Source: CAZUGO01 sp964619935 (GTDB taxonomy: Bacteria; Planctomycetota; Phycisphaerae; UBA1845; CAIVHJ01). From it: a DNA stretch of 64,000 bases. The notes beneath the pieces are model-generated. The model worked only from the letters and a program-made list of their open reading frames with translations. It was not told the DNA's origin and did no database searches. Position 1 is the stretch's first letter. The number at the start of each line of letters is the position of its first letter. Below are positions 8,292 through 16,197 of the stretch, in pieces. Both the position numbers and the translations under genes were made by a program. Location: positions 1 through 64,000 of the forward strand of contig CAZUGO010000015.1 of NCBI GenBank assembly GCA_964619935.1. Reading direction: 5' to 3'.

Positions 8292-9224
8292 ATGCGCACA
8301 GACGTCAAGGTCGGCATTGCTTTAGGTGCAATCGTGCTGGTCATCGCGGTGTCTTATTACGGCACCAAGAAGGACGGGGATATCGAATTGGCGGACTCCG
8401 CCAAGCAGGTCGAGGAGCACAATTCCAAGGTGCTCGACCAGTTTCTGGGGGCGCCCCAGGGCCCGGCGACCGACTTGCCCTCCAAGTCCAGGGCCCGCAA
8501 GACCCCCACTCGCGACCCATCGCCGGAGCGCCGTCCGGCGGCCGATCGTTCGCTGGATAGCCGATCGCCGGCCAAGCCACCAGCCTCGACCCGACCGGAA
8601 GTGCAGACCCCGGTGGCCGTCGAAGCCAGCCCGCCGGGCATTCCAGAAGCTTCTGATGTCGTGCAGAATCGCCCGATCCTGGACCCGCCGGGTGCAGCGC
8701 GCTCTGGCCTGCCGGCCACCCGTTCCGGCGGTGTCCGGCCTGCCGAATCGACCTTGCCCGCGCTGCCGCCGGCCGGCCCGACCGCAGCCTCGGTCCGGGA
8801 GTTGCCGCGCACCAACAGCGCCCCAACGACCGACCCGCCCGGGACTCGCCAACACGAGATTCAAAGTGGCGACAGCTTCGCATTCCTGGCCGATCAATAC
8901 TACGGCAGCCAGCGGCACGCCCAGTTTCTGGCCCAATCCAACCCCTCGGTGGACCCACACCGCATGAAGGTCGGTTCGAAGCTCCAGATTCCGCCGCTGC
9001 CGGAAGCCTTGAGCACCCCATCCGCCGTCCCCGGTGCAACGCGGCCGCCGACCCTGGACAAGAATCACTACCAGGTGCAACCGGGAGACACCTTCTACGG
9101 AATCGCCGAGGCCAAGCTGGGTGCGGGTGGGCGCTGGCGGGAGATCTACGATTTGAACAAGAGCCAGGTGCAGGATCCCGACAAGCTAAAGGTCGGGCAA
9201 GTTTTGCAATTGCCGGCCGGTTGA
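8292..9224 (+). CDS. Membrane-anchored protein with two LysM domains
   Basis: 310 residues, with GAGGAAGGA a few bases upstream of the ATG. Order: one N-terminal membrane anchor (VGIALGAIVLVIAVSYY, ~7-23) and a long Pro/Ala/Arg-rich linker (~60-190), probably disordered. LysM 1 is at about 195-240 (HEIQSGDSFAFLADQYYGSQ...MKVGSKLQIP) and LysM 2 at about 262-309 (YQVQPGDTFYGIAEAKLG...LKVGQVLQLP). LysM modules bind N-acetylglucosamine polymers, mainly peptidoglycan. A tether between the inner membrane and the thin planctomycete peptidoglycan is a reasonable inference. No catalytic domain is visible. Confidence 0.85.
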   Translation: MRTDVKVGIALGAIVLVIAVSYYGTKKDGDIELADSAKQVEEHNSKVLDQFLGAPQGPATDLPSKSRARKTPTRDPSPERRPAADRSLDSRSPAKPPASTRPEVQTPVAVEASPPGIPEASDVVQNRPILDPPGAARSGLPATRSGGVRPAESTLPALPPAGPTAASVRELPRTNSAPTTDPPGTRQHEIQSGDSFAFLADQYYGSQRHAQFLAQSNPSVDPHRMKVGSKLQIPPLPEALSTPSAVPGATRPPTLDKNHYQVQPGDTFYGIAEAKLGAGGRWREIYDLNKSQVQDPDKLKVGQVLQLPAG

Positions 9225-9260
9225 GCCGACCGGGCCGCTGCGGTTCGTCGGCACGGCAGG

Positions 9261-9854
9261 TCAGGAAAAGGCCGTCTGACGCAAGAGCATTCGAATGTGC
9301 CGCGGATCCCGGCCGACGACTGAGCGCAAGGCGGTCTGTTCATCCTCGCTGATCAGGCCCAGTTCGTTGGCTCCTTGGATCTTCCGCAGTTCTTCTGCCT
9401 CGCTCAAGGAGACTTCCTCCATGCCGCCCATCAGGGTGAAGGAAGAGACTTCCAATTCGCCGAACTGATACAATCGGCCGATCAACTGGTCCCATTCCTC
9501 TTCGGTGATCAGCCCGGAGGCGACCAATTCGCGCATTTCCATGAACTCCTCGGCGATCGAGGGCGGTTTGATCTCTACGCCGCCGCAGATGGTCAGCACA
9601 AATGTGCTTCGTCGGCGGGGGCGGTGTGAGCCCAGGGCCCGGCGGTCGAAGAAGTGCAGCATGCCCTGGACGTCGCTGGGTTCGTCGCCCTGGGGCCGGA
9701 CGGTCTGTTCGGTCATCAGCCGGTGCTTCTCCTGCATGATCTGCTTTGCCAGCGTTGGCCTGCGGATGTCAGTGCCGCCGCACAGGGTCAGGATGAGCTG
9801 GCCGCCACCGTTGATCGTGACTTCCGATCCGCCAAAAATGGTGAAGTGAAACAT
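9261..9854 (-). CDS. Hypothetical protein with LiaF/YvqF-like beta repeats
   Basis: 197 residues. The start at 9854 is set by GAGGAAG 6 bases upstream; the longer frame (9962) lacks a site. Two short beta segments with the G-G-x-(E/D)-(V/I) rhythm appear at the N-terminus (FHFTIFGGSEVTINGGGQLI and LTLCGGTDIRRP). Another pair follows after ~80 residues (FVLTICGGVEIKPPS). Each block is followed by acidic helices (EEFMEMRELVASGLITEEEW). The GG-V-x-I pattern resembles the C-terminal beta domain of LiaF-type envelope-stress proteins, but no membrane segment is present. A TATAAT at 9937-9942 (minus) could be the -10. Function unknown. Confidence 0.6.
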   Translation of the reverse strand: MFHFTIFGGSEVTINGGGQLILTLCGGTDIRRPTLAKQIMQEKHRLMTEQTVRPQGDEPSDVQGMLHFFDRRALGSHRPRRRSTFVLTICGGVEIKPPSIAEEFMEMRELVASGLITEEEWDQLIGRLYQFGELEVSSFTLMGGMEEVSLSEAEELRKIQGANELGLISEDEQTALRSVVGRDPRHIRMLLRQTAFS

Positions 9855-9981
9855 GGACTTCCTCACTAGCTCGCCGTGGGTGTCCGCCGCTGAACACCTA
9901 TTCGCGGGGGCGGTGCCGATATTCCGCCGGGTGGCCATTATACTCGCCGTGCTCCGCCGCAACCGCTGTTCGGAGCTGCGG

Positions 9982-10965
9982 TTATTCGGGTTCCGGCGGC
10001 GATCCCAGGCCGCGCAGAACCGCTCCGGTCTGGTCCAGCAGGGCGTCTGAGGCTCCGGCGGGGTCCGCCGGTCGTCCCGCCGCCGTTGCCGCGGTCAATT
10101 CCGCGGCGAAATGACCATCCCGAATCTCGCGGAGCATCTGCTCCATGATTGGCCGAACGGCGGCGGCCAGCCGCGGGCCACGCGTTCGGGCACCGAATGC
10201 CGCAGTTCCGCTGATGTGTTCATGCATCCCACGTATGCCATGGCGGTGGATGAGATCGACGACGAACTTGACCTCGTGGACGCATTCAAAGTACGCGTGC
10301 TCTGGGGCGTATCCGGCTTGGACCAGGACATCGAAGGCGGTGGCCATTAGGGCGCAAACGCCACCGACGACCGAGGCTTGCTCACCGAACAGATCGGTTT
10401 CGGTCTCCTCTGCGAACGTGGTGGTCAGGATACCGCCACGGCCGCCCCCAATGCCTTTGGCCCAGGCCAGGGCCAGCGCCAGAGCTTGACCGCCGGCGTC
10501 GGCGTGGATTGCCACCAGGCAGGGCAGACCGGAACCGTTGCGGTAGGTGTCGCGCACCATGTAGCCGGCTCCCTTGGGCGCCACCAGGATCACGTCCACG
10601 TCCAGCGGTGGCGTGATCCGGCGGTAGTGAATATTGAATCCATGGATGAAGCCCAGGCTGTGAGCGGCCCGCAAGTGCGGCGCGATGTGCTCAGCGTAGA
10701 CCTCCGGGGCAATCTCGTCGGGCAGGGCCACAATGATCAGGTCCGCCGCCGCCACCGCTGCGGAGACGGGTTGCGGGTCGAAGCCGTCGGCGATCGCGCG
10801 GTGCCAGCCCCGGCTGCCGCCGCGCTGGCCAATGGTGATGTGGCAACCCGAATCGCGGAGGTTCAGGGCATGGGCGTGGCCCTGATTGCCATATCCCACC
10901 ACGGCGACGGTTCGCGTCAACAGGGGTTCGAACTCAATATCGGCATCACGGTGCACCCGGGTCAC
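9982..10965 (-). CDS. ilvC: Divergent ketol-acid reductoisomerase
   Basis: 327 residues from GTG 10965, which follows a GGGGGG stretch by 6 bases. ATG 10995 has no ribosome site. NADPH-binding motif: VAVVGYGNQGHAHALNL. The substrate lysine is in VAPKGAGYMVRDTY. The Mg ligands are in TDLFGEQ, followed by AYFECVHEVKFVVDLIHRHG. This is the class I layout and length. The usual ISNTAEYG motif is altered to ISGTAAFG, and some loop residues differ from ordinary IlvC. KARI makes dihydroxy-isovalerate in valine/leucine/isoleucine synthesis. The gene is alone, away from ilvBN, so it may be a paralogue with a shifted role or simply the lineage's version. Confidence 0.75.
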   Translation of the reverse strand: MTRVHRDADIEFEPLLTRTVAVVGYGNQGHAHALNLRDSGCHITIGQRGGSRGWHRAIADGFDPQPVSAAVAAADLIIVALPDEIAPEVYAEHIAPHLRAAHSLGFIHGFNIHYRRITPPLDVDVILVAPKGAGYMVRDTYRNGSGLPCLVAIHADAGGQALALALAWAKGIGGGRGGILTTTFAEETETDLFGEQASVVGGVCALMATAFDVLVQAGYAPEHAYFECVHEVKFVVDLIHRHGIRGMHEHISGTAAFGARTRGPRLAAAVRPIMEQMLREIRDGHFAAELTAATAAGRPADPAGASDALLDQTGAVLRGLGSPPEPE

Positions 10966-11099
10966 AACGCACCCCCCACAGCTCGGATGGAACATTGCCG
11001 CGGGCCCGCGGCTGTACGGTCGGCCCCAGCACCCGGCTCGTCCTCTGTGTATTCTGGCAACCCACCGGGGCATGACGCAAGCATGAGCGCCATCCGGCG

Positions 11100-11127
11100 T
11101 TGCTTTTGTGGGTGCGGCACGCATAAT
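11100..11127 (+). promoter_or_regulatory. Promoter of the mgtE operon
   Basis: TTGCTT (11100-11105), 16-bp spacer, CATAAT (11122-11127). Predicted start is near 11134, about 39 bases ahead of the mgtE ATG. Confidence 0.5.
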
Positions 11128-11172
11128 ACCCTGCGCACCGCGGTTGTCGACCGCGGCTGTGGAGGCTTGCGG

Positions 11173-12552
11173 ATGTATTCGACGGTCCAGGACCTGCACC
11201 ACCAACTGATCGACGTGCTGTGTCAACAGAACGAGGATCAATTGCGCGCCCTGCTGAGCGATGTCAACCCTGCGGACATCGCTGAGGTCATGGAGTTGAT
11301 CGAGGACGTCGATCGTTCACGAATTCTGTTCACACTCGACAGCCGAGCGGCCGCCGAGGTGATCACGCTGCTTGACGAGCGGGTTCGTGATGAGGTGGTC
11401 GATGAGATCGCCGGCGACCGCCTGGCGGAAATGGTTGGCGAGTTGCCGTTGGATGACGCCGCGGACTTTGTCGGCGATCTCCCGGAGCAGGCCGGCGATG
11501 AGTTGCTGGGCAAACTGCCGCGGTCGCGGTCGCGGCAGATCAAGCACCTTCTGAAGTTCGGCGGCGAGACCGCCGGCGGGCTGATGAATCCCGAGGTGGT
11601 GCGGATTCCGCAGGATTGCACGGTGCGCGAGAGCATCGATCTTCTGCGGAAAGCGGCCGTGGATGATGAGGTCTTTCAGATTTACACCATCGATGAGAAT
11701 CGACGGCTCACCGGCACAGTCTCTCCGCGGCGGTTGCTGATTTCGCATCCGGAGCGGCCGCTGTCAGACATCATGGAGCCGGTGACCGCCCAGGTCACCG
11801 TGGAGGAGGATCAGGAAGACGTCGTGAACCTGTTCCGCAAGTATGATCTGACCTCGCTGCCGGTGGTCGACGATCACGGCATGCTGGTGGGCCACATCAC
11901 CGTCGACGACGTCATGGATGTGGCCGCCGACGAAGCCGATGAGGACATGTATCGCATGGCCGGCACCGATCCCTCGGAGCGGGCCACTTCGTCCACCTTC
12001 CGAGCCTTCCGCATTCGTCTGGTGTGGTTGCTTCCGGCGTTTCTGCTGATGGCCGGCAGTGCCACGGTCATCCTGGTCAGCGCCCGCTATTTCCACGCGT
12101 ACGACGCCCTGGTGGCATTCGTGCCGATGATCGGGGCGATGGCCGGGTGCTGCAGTGTGCAGACTTCTACGGTGATCACTCGCGGTTTGGCCACCGGCGA
12201 GCTGGCACCCTCCATGTTGCGATTCGCGTTTGCGCGGGAATCGCGGATCGCGGTGGTGATGGCGCCCGCTTGCGGCGCGTGCGCCTTGATCCTGGTCTCA
12301 GTTGGGCTGCCGCTGTTGCGGCACATTGGGGCGGTATCCCGCACGACGGACATCAGCGGAGTGCCGGTGGCCGTCGGTGTGGGCATGGTGGCCGCCATCA
12401 TCCTGGCCTCCATGTTGGGAATCGTGATGCCGTTCCTGTTTCGGCGGATGGGCATCGATCCGGCGATTGCGGCCGGTCCGATGGTGACTTCGGCCAACGA
12501 TGTACTGTGTGTCAGCCTCTATTTTTCGTTAGCATACTTGATGTTGGAGTGA
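11173..12552 (+). CDS. mgtE: MgtE family magnesium transporter
   Basis: 459 residues. The start at 11173 follows GGAGG (11161-11165); the upstream part of the long frame is antisense to ilvC. Order: N-domain (MgtE superhelix, ~1-130, repeating LL.D..PADIAE.ME), a CBS pair (~135-255; LSDIMEPV...TVEEDQEDVVNLF, TSLPVVDDHGMLVGHITVDD), a connecting helix, then five membrane helices (~290-459). RGLATGEL and the conserved pore Asp in MVTSANDVLCV are present. The usual GGNAG-Q pore motif reads AGCCSVQTST, so ion preference may differ. The gene is followed 2 bases later by a deaminase gene and then fur. Confidence 0.88.
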   Translation: MYSTVQDLHHQLIDVLCQQNEDQLRALLSDVNPADIAEVMELIEDVDRSRILFTLDSRAAAEVITLLDERVRDEVVDEIAGDRLAEMVGELPLDDAADFVGDLPEQAGDELLGKLPRSRSRQIKHLLKFGGETAGGLMNPEVVRIPQDCTVRESIDLLRKAAVDDEVFQIYTIDENRRLTGTVSPRRLLISHPERPLSDIMEPVTAQVTVEEDQEDVVNLFRKYDLTSLPVVDDHGMLVGHITVDDVMDVAADEADEDMYRMAGTDPSERATSSTFRAFRIRLVWLLPAFLLMAGSATVILVSARYFHAYDALVAFVPMIGAMAGCCSVQTSTVITRGLATGELAPSMLRFAFARESRIAVVMAPACGACALILVSVGLPLLRHIGAVSRTTDISGVPVAVGVGMVAAIILASMLGIVMPFLFRRMGIDPAIAAGPMVTSANDVLCVSLYFSLAYLMLE

Positions 12553-12554
12553 CC

Positions 12555-13016
12555 ATGAGCACAGTGCCGGAGCAGGCGGTGTTCGATCGCCTCCTGGAGG
12601 TCGCCCTGGAGGAGGCCCGTCAGGGACTCGCTGAAGGCGGCATTCCCATCGGGTCGGCCCTGGGCGACGTTCACGGTGCCATCCTGGGGCGCGGCCACAA
12701 TTTGCGGGTCCAGACCGGCGACCCCATGGCCCACGCCGAGATCAGTTGCTTGCGGAATGCCGGGCGCCGGGCCAACTTCAAGGGCCTGATCCTGGCGTCG
12801 ACCCTGATGCCCTGCTGCCTGTGTGCCGGGGCCGCCATCCAGTTCGGCGTGGCCACCGTGGTCGTGGGGGAGTGCCGTAACTTCCCCGGTGAGCGGGCCC
12901 TGATGGAATCCCGCGGGATTCGGGTCTTGGATGTCGATCACTCCGGGTGCATCCGGTTGATGTCGGAGTTTATCGCCCGGCATCCGGAACTTTGGAATGA
13001 AGACATCGGCGTGTAG
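12555..13016 (+). CDS. Fcy1-type cytosine deaminase family protein
   Basis: 153 residues, starting 2 bases after the mgtE stop. The zinc site of the cytidine deaminase fold is present: HAEISCLRNAGR (H-A-E) and TLMPCCLCAGA (P-C-x-x-C). The rest tracks yeast-type cytosine deaminase: IGSALGDVHG, LGRGHNLRVQTGDP, VVVGECRNFPGER, and a final WNEDIGV (the yeast enzyme ends similarly). Such enzymes convert cytosine to uracil, or act on related bases such as guanine or isocytosine; the exact substrate is not certain. Tight coupling to mgtE and fur is probably operonic convenience. Confidence 0.82.
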   Translation: MSTVPEQAVFDRLLEVALEEARQGLAEGGIPIGSALGDVHGAILGRGHNLRVQTGDPMAHAEISCLRNAGRRANFKGLILASTLMPCCLCAGAAIQFGVATVVVGECRNFPGERALMESRGIRVLDVDHSGCIRLMSEFIARHPELWNEDIGV

Positions 13017-13040
13017 GTCGCCGCACGGGGTCGAGCCGGC

Positions 13041-13520
13041 ATGTCCAAAGCACTCACCTCAGGACAACTGGACGAGGCGGAGCAGGTCTTCACCCGCTAC
13101 TTGCGCCGCCACCGCATCAAGTATACCAAGCCGCGCCGGGCCATCCTGCGGGCCGCATTGCAGCACCGCGATCACTTCGAGGCCGAGCAACTGCTCGCCC
13201 AACTGAGCCAGAGCGGCGAGAAGGTGGCCAAGGCCACCATCTACCGTACATTGCCACTGCTGGTGGACTGCGGGGTCCTGCGACAGGTTCGCTTCAGCGA
13301 CACCCAGGCACACTACGAGCACGCCCTGGGAGCCGATCCGCATGATCACATGATCTGCCGGCGGTGCGGCCGGATCATCGAGTTTTCCAGCCTCCGCGTG
13401 GAGCAGCTCCGCGCGGAATTGGCCCGAGAAAGCCACTTCCACGACCTGACCCATCGGTTTCAGATCTGGGGGTTGTGCAGCGCCTGCACCGCGAGTTGTC
13501 CAGTGGGCGCGGGGTGTTGA
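13041..13520 (+). CDS. fur: Fur family metal-dependent repressor
   Basis: 159 residues. The winged-helix N-half contains RIKYTKPRRAILRAALQH, HFEAEQLLAQL and the recognition-helix region KVAKATIYRTLPLLVDCGVL. The dimerisation half has the metal ligands HYEHALGADPHDHMICRRCG (His cluster plus C-x-x-C) and a second C-x-x-C near the end (LCSAC). Iron- or zinc-sensing cannot be told apart from sequence. The gene lies 24 bases after the deaminase and closes the mgtE operon, so a metal regulator is co-transcribed with a Mg transporter. Confidence 0.9.
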   Translation: MSKALTSGQLDEAEQVFTRYLRRHRIKYTKPRRAILRAALQHRDHFEAEQLLAQLSQSGEKVAKATIYRTLPLLVDCGVLRQVRFSDTQAHYEHALGADPHDHMICRRCGRIIEFSSLRVEQLRAELARESHFHDLTHRFQIWGLCSACTASCPVGAGC

Positions 13521-13530
13521 CCTGACCCCC

Positions 13531-13570
13531 AAAAAGAAACCGGGTCGGGTGGCCTGCCACCCGATCCCGG
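13531..13570 (-). terminator. Intrinsic terminator of the 28-codon minus-strand unit
   Basis: On the minus strand, CCGGGATCGGGTGG / CCACCCGACCCGG arms (13540-13570, one bulge, CAGG-sized loop) are followed at once by TTTCTTTTT (13531-13539). This is a textbook Rho-independent terminator pointing left. It also sits just behind fur, so the stem may serve both strands, but the U-tract only fits minus-strand transcription. Confidence 0.75.
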
Positions 13571-13610
13571 ATCACCCCTGTCCGTGTGCGCTCGTTCTGG
13601 GTCCGCTGGA

Positions 13611-13697
13611 TTAACACAAAGCGGCGTAGGCCAGGAACGAAAACACCAGAACCTTGTTCCGCAGCGAGAAAAAGTCTGCAATGATAGCCGGGCTCAT
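13611..13697 (-). CDS. 28-residue hydrophobic small protein (new small ORF)
   Basis: ATG at 13697 to TAA at 13611. GGAGGAGGAAAG lies directly upstream with 3 bases between, one of the strongest ribosome sites in the window. The peptide starts MSPAIIADFFSLRNKV and continues LVFSFLAYAALC: a short polar start, a Lys/Arg pair in the middle, and a hydrophobic C-half that could enter a membrane. A terminator follows ~40 bases after the stop, and two perfect hairpins stand in the leader, so the unit looks complete. I do not recognise a family. It could also be a leader peptide or a structured RNA with a fortuitous frame. Confidence 0.6.
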   Translation of the reverse strand: MSPAIIADFFSLRNKVLVFSFLAYAALC

Positions 13698-13713
13698 CTT
13701 CTTTCCTCCTCCG

Positions 13714-13760
13714 GGCCCTCCTCAGGGCCAGCCTCCGAGCGAGTCCTCCCCAGGACTCGC
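13714..13760 (-). promoter_or_regulatory. Twin-hairpin leader of the small ORF
   Basis: Two perfect inverted repeats lie just upstream of the ribosome site: GGCCCT/AGGGCC (13714-13719, 13724-13729, 4-base loop) and GCGAGTCCT/AGGACTCGC (13739-13747, 13752-13760, 4-base loop). Read on the minus strand the loops are GAGG and GGGG, so purine-rich, Shine-Dalgarno-like sequence is displayed in the first. The stems end only a few bases from the real site, which suggests translational or antitermination control. Confidence 0.5.
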
Positions 13761-13815
13761 GCTTCCTTCCGCCCGTCGGGCAAGCACTTGCGGTGCCACA
13801 ACCGCACCGCTAGAC

Positions 13816-13844
13816 TTGACCGCGCCGGACGTTACAAGTATAGG
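13816..13844 (+). promoter_or_regulatory. Promoter of the glycyl-tRNA synthetase gene
   Basis: TTGACC (13816-13821), 17-bp spacer, TATAGG (13839-13844). A start near 13851 would leave a ~248-base leader before glyQS. Confidence 0.5.
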
Positions 13845-13850
13845 CACCGG

Positions 13851-14098
13851 AATGCCTTAAGTCGATGGATAACCAAGTGGGGAGCTGGGGCAACTTTGCC
13901 GATGGCGCATGAAGTGGCGGCAGGTCCCGCGGGGGCGGACCTCCGGGCCGGCGCCCGGCGCGCTAATGCAGGGCGGCGGCGCCACTTATCGAATGTGCTG
14001 CCGGCGCGACAGCGTTATCGGACGCGGTCGAAACGCACGGCGGTTCTGGCGGGGCTCCAAGCGGTGTTCAAACCGGGCACCAAGAGGAATGACCAACC
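13851..14098 (+). other. Long GC-rich leader of glyQS, no gene seen
   Basis: About 248 bases with no supportable reading frame. It contains self-complementary GC blocks (for example GGGCCGGCGCCCGGC near 13947) and would fold strongly. I looked for T-box landmarks and found none, so any regulatory role is open. Confidence 0.35.
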
Positions 14099-15475
14099 AT
14101 GGGCAACCCAACGGATGTGATGGAGAAACTGGTGGCCTTGTGCCGCCGCCGCGGGTTCATCTTCGGTTCCAGCGAGATCTACGGCGGCATCGGCGGGTTT
14201 TGGGATTACGGGCCGTTGGGCACCGAACTGAAACGAAACATCAAGAACGTCTGGTGGCACGACATGGTCACCAACCCGCCGGTCGGACCAGATGGCAAGG
14301 AAGTGTCGATGGTGGGGGTGGACTGCTCCATCATCATGAACCCGCGGGTCTGGGAGGCCTCCGGACACGTCGACGGCTTTCGCGATCCGATGGTGTCGTG
14401 CAAGACCGAGGGCTGTAAAGGCCTGTTTCGGGCCGATCAGTTGGACAGTTCGCCGTGCCCGCTGAAACCCAGCCAGTGTGCCGGCCAGACCGACCGCTGC
14501 GCCCTGACCGAGCCGCGGGCCTTCAACCTGATGTTCCAGACCTATGTCGGAGCCCTGCAGGATTCGTCAGCAATCGCCTACCTGCGGCCCGAGACCGCCC
14601 AGGGGATCTTCGCCAACTTCAAGAACGTCATGGACAGCACCCGGGTCAAACTGCCGTTCGGGATCGCCCAGATCGGCAAGGCCTTCCGCAACGAGATCAA
14701 TCCCCGCAACTACACCTTCCGTTCGCGGGAATTCGAGCAGATGGAAATCGAGTTCTTCTGCCACCCCGGCCAAGCCCGCCAGTGGTATCAATTCTGGCGG
14801 GATACCCGGCTGCAGTGGTATGAGTCGCTGGGCATCCGCAGCGACCGGCTCCGCCCACGCGAGCAGCAGGGCGATGAGCTGGCCCACTACTCGGATGCGT
14901 GCACCGACGTGGAGTACCTGTTTCCGTTTTCCACCGAGACCCAGGAACTGGAGGGCATCGCCCATCGCGGCTGTTACGATCTGTCGCAACACGGCAAGTA
15001 CACCAAGAATAAGGAAGACGCCTTTGCCGTGCTCGACGATCAGACCAAGGAGCGCTTCGTCCCGCACGTCATCGAGCCCTCCGCGGGGGTCGATCGTTTC
15101 GCGCTGGCTGCCCTGTGTGAGGCCTACACCGTCGATGAGTCGCGGGCCAGCCCGGAGTTCCTGCGGTTCCACCCGCGGCTGGCACCAATCAAGGCGGCGG
15201 TATTTCCGCTGGTTAACAAGGACGGCATGCCCGAGATCGCCGAACAGATCCACCGGGAGATCAAGAAGTCGTACATCTGCCAGACCGACGCCAAACAGTC
15301 GATCGGCAAGCGCTACGCCCGCATGGACGAAGCCGGCACGCCATTTTGCTTTACCGTGGATGGGCAGACGCTCGAGGATGGCACCGTGACGGTTCGCGAT
15401 CGCGACACCGCCCACCAGGAACGGATCAGCAAGACCGCCTGCCTGGATTACCTCCGCGATCGCTTGCAGCTCTAG
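14099..15475 (+). CDS. glyQS: Glycyl-tRNA synthetase, single-chain (eukaryote/archaea-like) type
   Basis: 458 residues, homodimeric GlyRS rather than the alpha2beta2 GlyQ/GlyS kind. It opens LVALCRRRGFIFGSSEIYGG and GFWDYGPLGTELK. Class II motif 2 lies in GKAFRNEINPRNYTFRSREF, followed by EQMEIEFF. Motif 3 is within HVIEPSAGVDRFALAALCEA. An insert with Cys residues (CKTEGCKGLF, SSPCPLKPSQC) lies at ~100-130 and could bind zinc. The C-terminal anticodon-binding domain covers ~360-458. It charges tRNA-Gly. A weak AGAGGA lies ~10 bases before the ATG. Confidence 0.93.
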   Translation: MGNPTDVMEKLVALCRRRGFIFGSSEIYGGIGGFWDYGPLGTELKRNIKNVWWHDMVTNPPVGPDGKEVSMVGVDCSIIMNPRVWEASGHVDGFRDPMVSCKTEGCKGLFRADQLDSSPCPLKPSQCAGQTDRCALTEPRAFNLMFQTYVGALQDSSAIAYLRPETAQGIFANFKNVMDSTRVKLPFGIAQIGKAFRNEINPRNYTFRSREFEQMEIEFFCHPGQARQWYQFWRDTRLQWYESLGIRSDRLRPREQQGDELAHYSDACTDVEYLFPFSTETQELEGIAHRGCYDLSQHGKYTKNKEDAFAVLDDQTKERFVPHVIEPSAGVDRFALAALCEAYTVDESRASPEFLRFHPRLAPIKAAVFPLVNKDGMPEIAEQIHREIKKSYICQTDAKQSIGKRYARMDEAGTPFCFTVDGQTLEDGTVTVRDRDTAHQERISKTACLDYLRDRLQL

Positions 15476-15558
15476 GCGCCAGCGCGGGCCGGTTGACGTC
15501 TCGCCACGATCACCGCCCACGGCCATACCGGCCGGGCGACCCGGTCAGGCAGACGTCC

Positions 15559-15915
15559 CTATGCCAGCAGCGGGAACGCTGCCAGGTGGGCATATGCGAC
15601 CAGCACCGGCACGCTGGTCACGGCGACTCCGAACCAAGCCAGTCGCCGCCCGGTGCGCGGTTCATAATGCCCGATCACCTCGCAGAGGCACACCACCAGG
15701 ATCACCAGGGTGAACTTGTAGCCGGTCATACCAGCCAATGACCAGCGTTCGAGCACGAATCGGGCAATGGCATTGACTTCTCGCCCGCCCAGGGACAAGA
15801 CCACGCAGGTCAGCAACAGGTCGAGAGTCGAGACCAGGACAAACCACGCATAGGCATCCCCGTACCGTGTGGCCTGCGACAGGGCAATGACTCGGCGAGG
15901 CTTGGGGGCTTCCAT
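15559..15915 (-). CDS. DUF5658-like small membrane protein
   Basis: 118 residues, started at 15915 because AAGGAG lies 7 bases upstream. Three hydrophobic helices are visible: AYAWFVLVSTLDLLLTCVVL, KFTLVILVVCLCEVIGHY and WFGVAVTSVPVLVAYAHLAA. The first is followed by LGGREVNAIARFVLE, the '(G)G.E.NP.A' type turn of DUF5658 membrane proteins. No catalytic residues are apparent. It is convergent with glyQS (84 bases between stops). Function unknown. Confidence 0.7.
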   Translation of the reverse strand: MEAPKPRRVIALSQATRYGDAYAWFVLVSTLDLLLTCVVLSLGGREVNAIARFVLERWSLAGMTGYKFTLVILVVCLCEVIGHYEPRTGRRLAWFGVAVTSVPVLVAYAHLAAFPLLA

Positions 15916-16197
15916 GGCACGCTCCTTGACTGGCGATTCGTTTCCCGGGGGGACTCCTCTACAACGCATCAATAAGACACTATTCGCATCGTCCGCTGAG
16001 TTCTGTGGCGGCAATCGGGTTTTTCTTGCACGCTTCTATTGCGGCGGCCGCTCGCGGAGGGCTCCCCAAAGCGGAACCTGAGCCCGCCAAATGAGTTATG
16101 TGGCTGGGCGGGTCGGTCGAACTTCGTTAGAGTATTCGGCGGTGGGCATCGTGCGGTGCTCCGGAATGTGGGCGCGGCTTGGTGGAGGCAGTAACGG

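Noticed and set aside
10378..11172. Long in-frame N-terminal extension of MgtE
   Set aside because: It is antisense to the reductoisomerase gene, Gly/Gln-rich without domain content, and a strong ribosome site stands exactly before ATG 11173.
13851..14098. T-box riboswitch ahead of glyQS
   Set aside because: The conserved T-box core and antiterminator bulge are not found, and T-boxes are not expected in this phylum.
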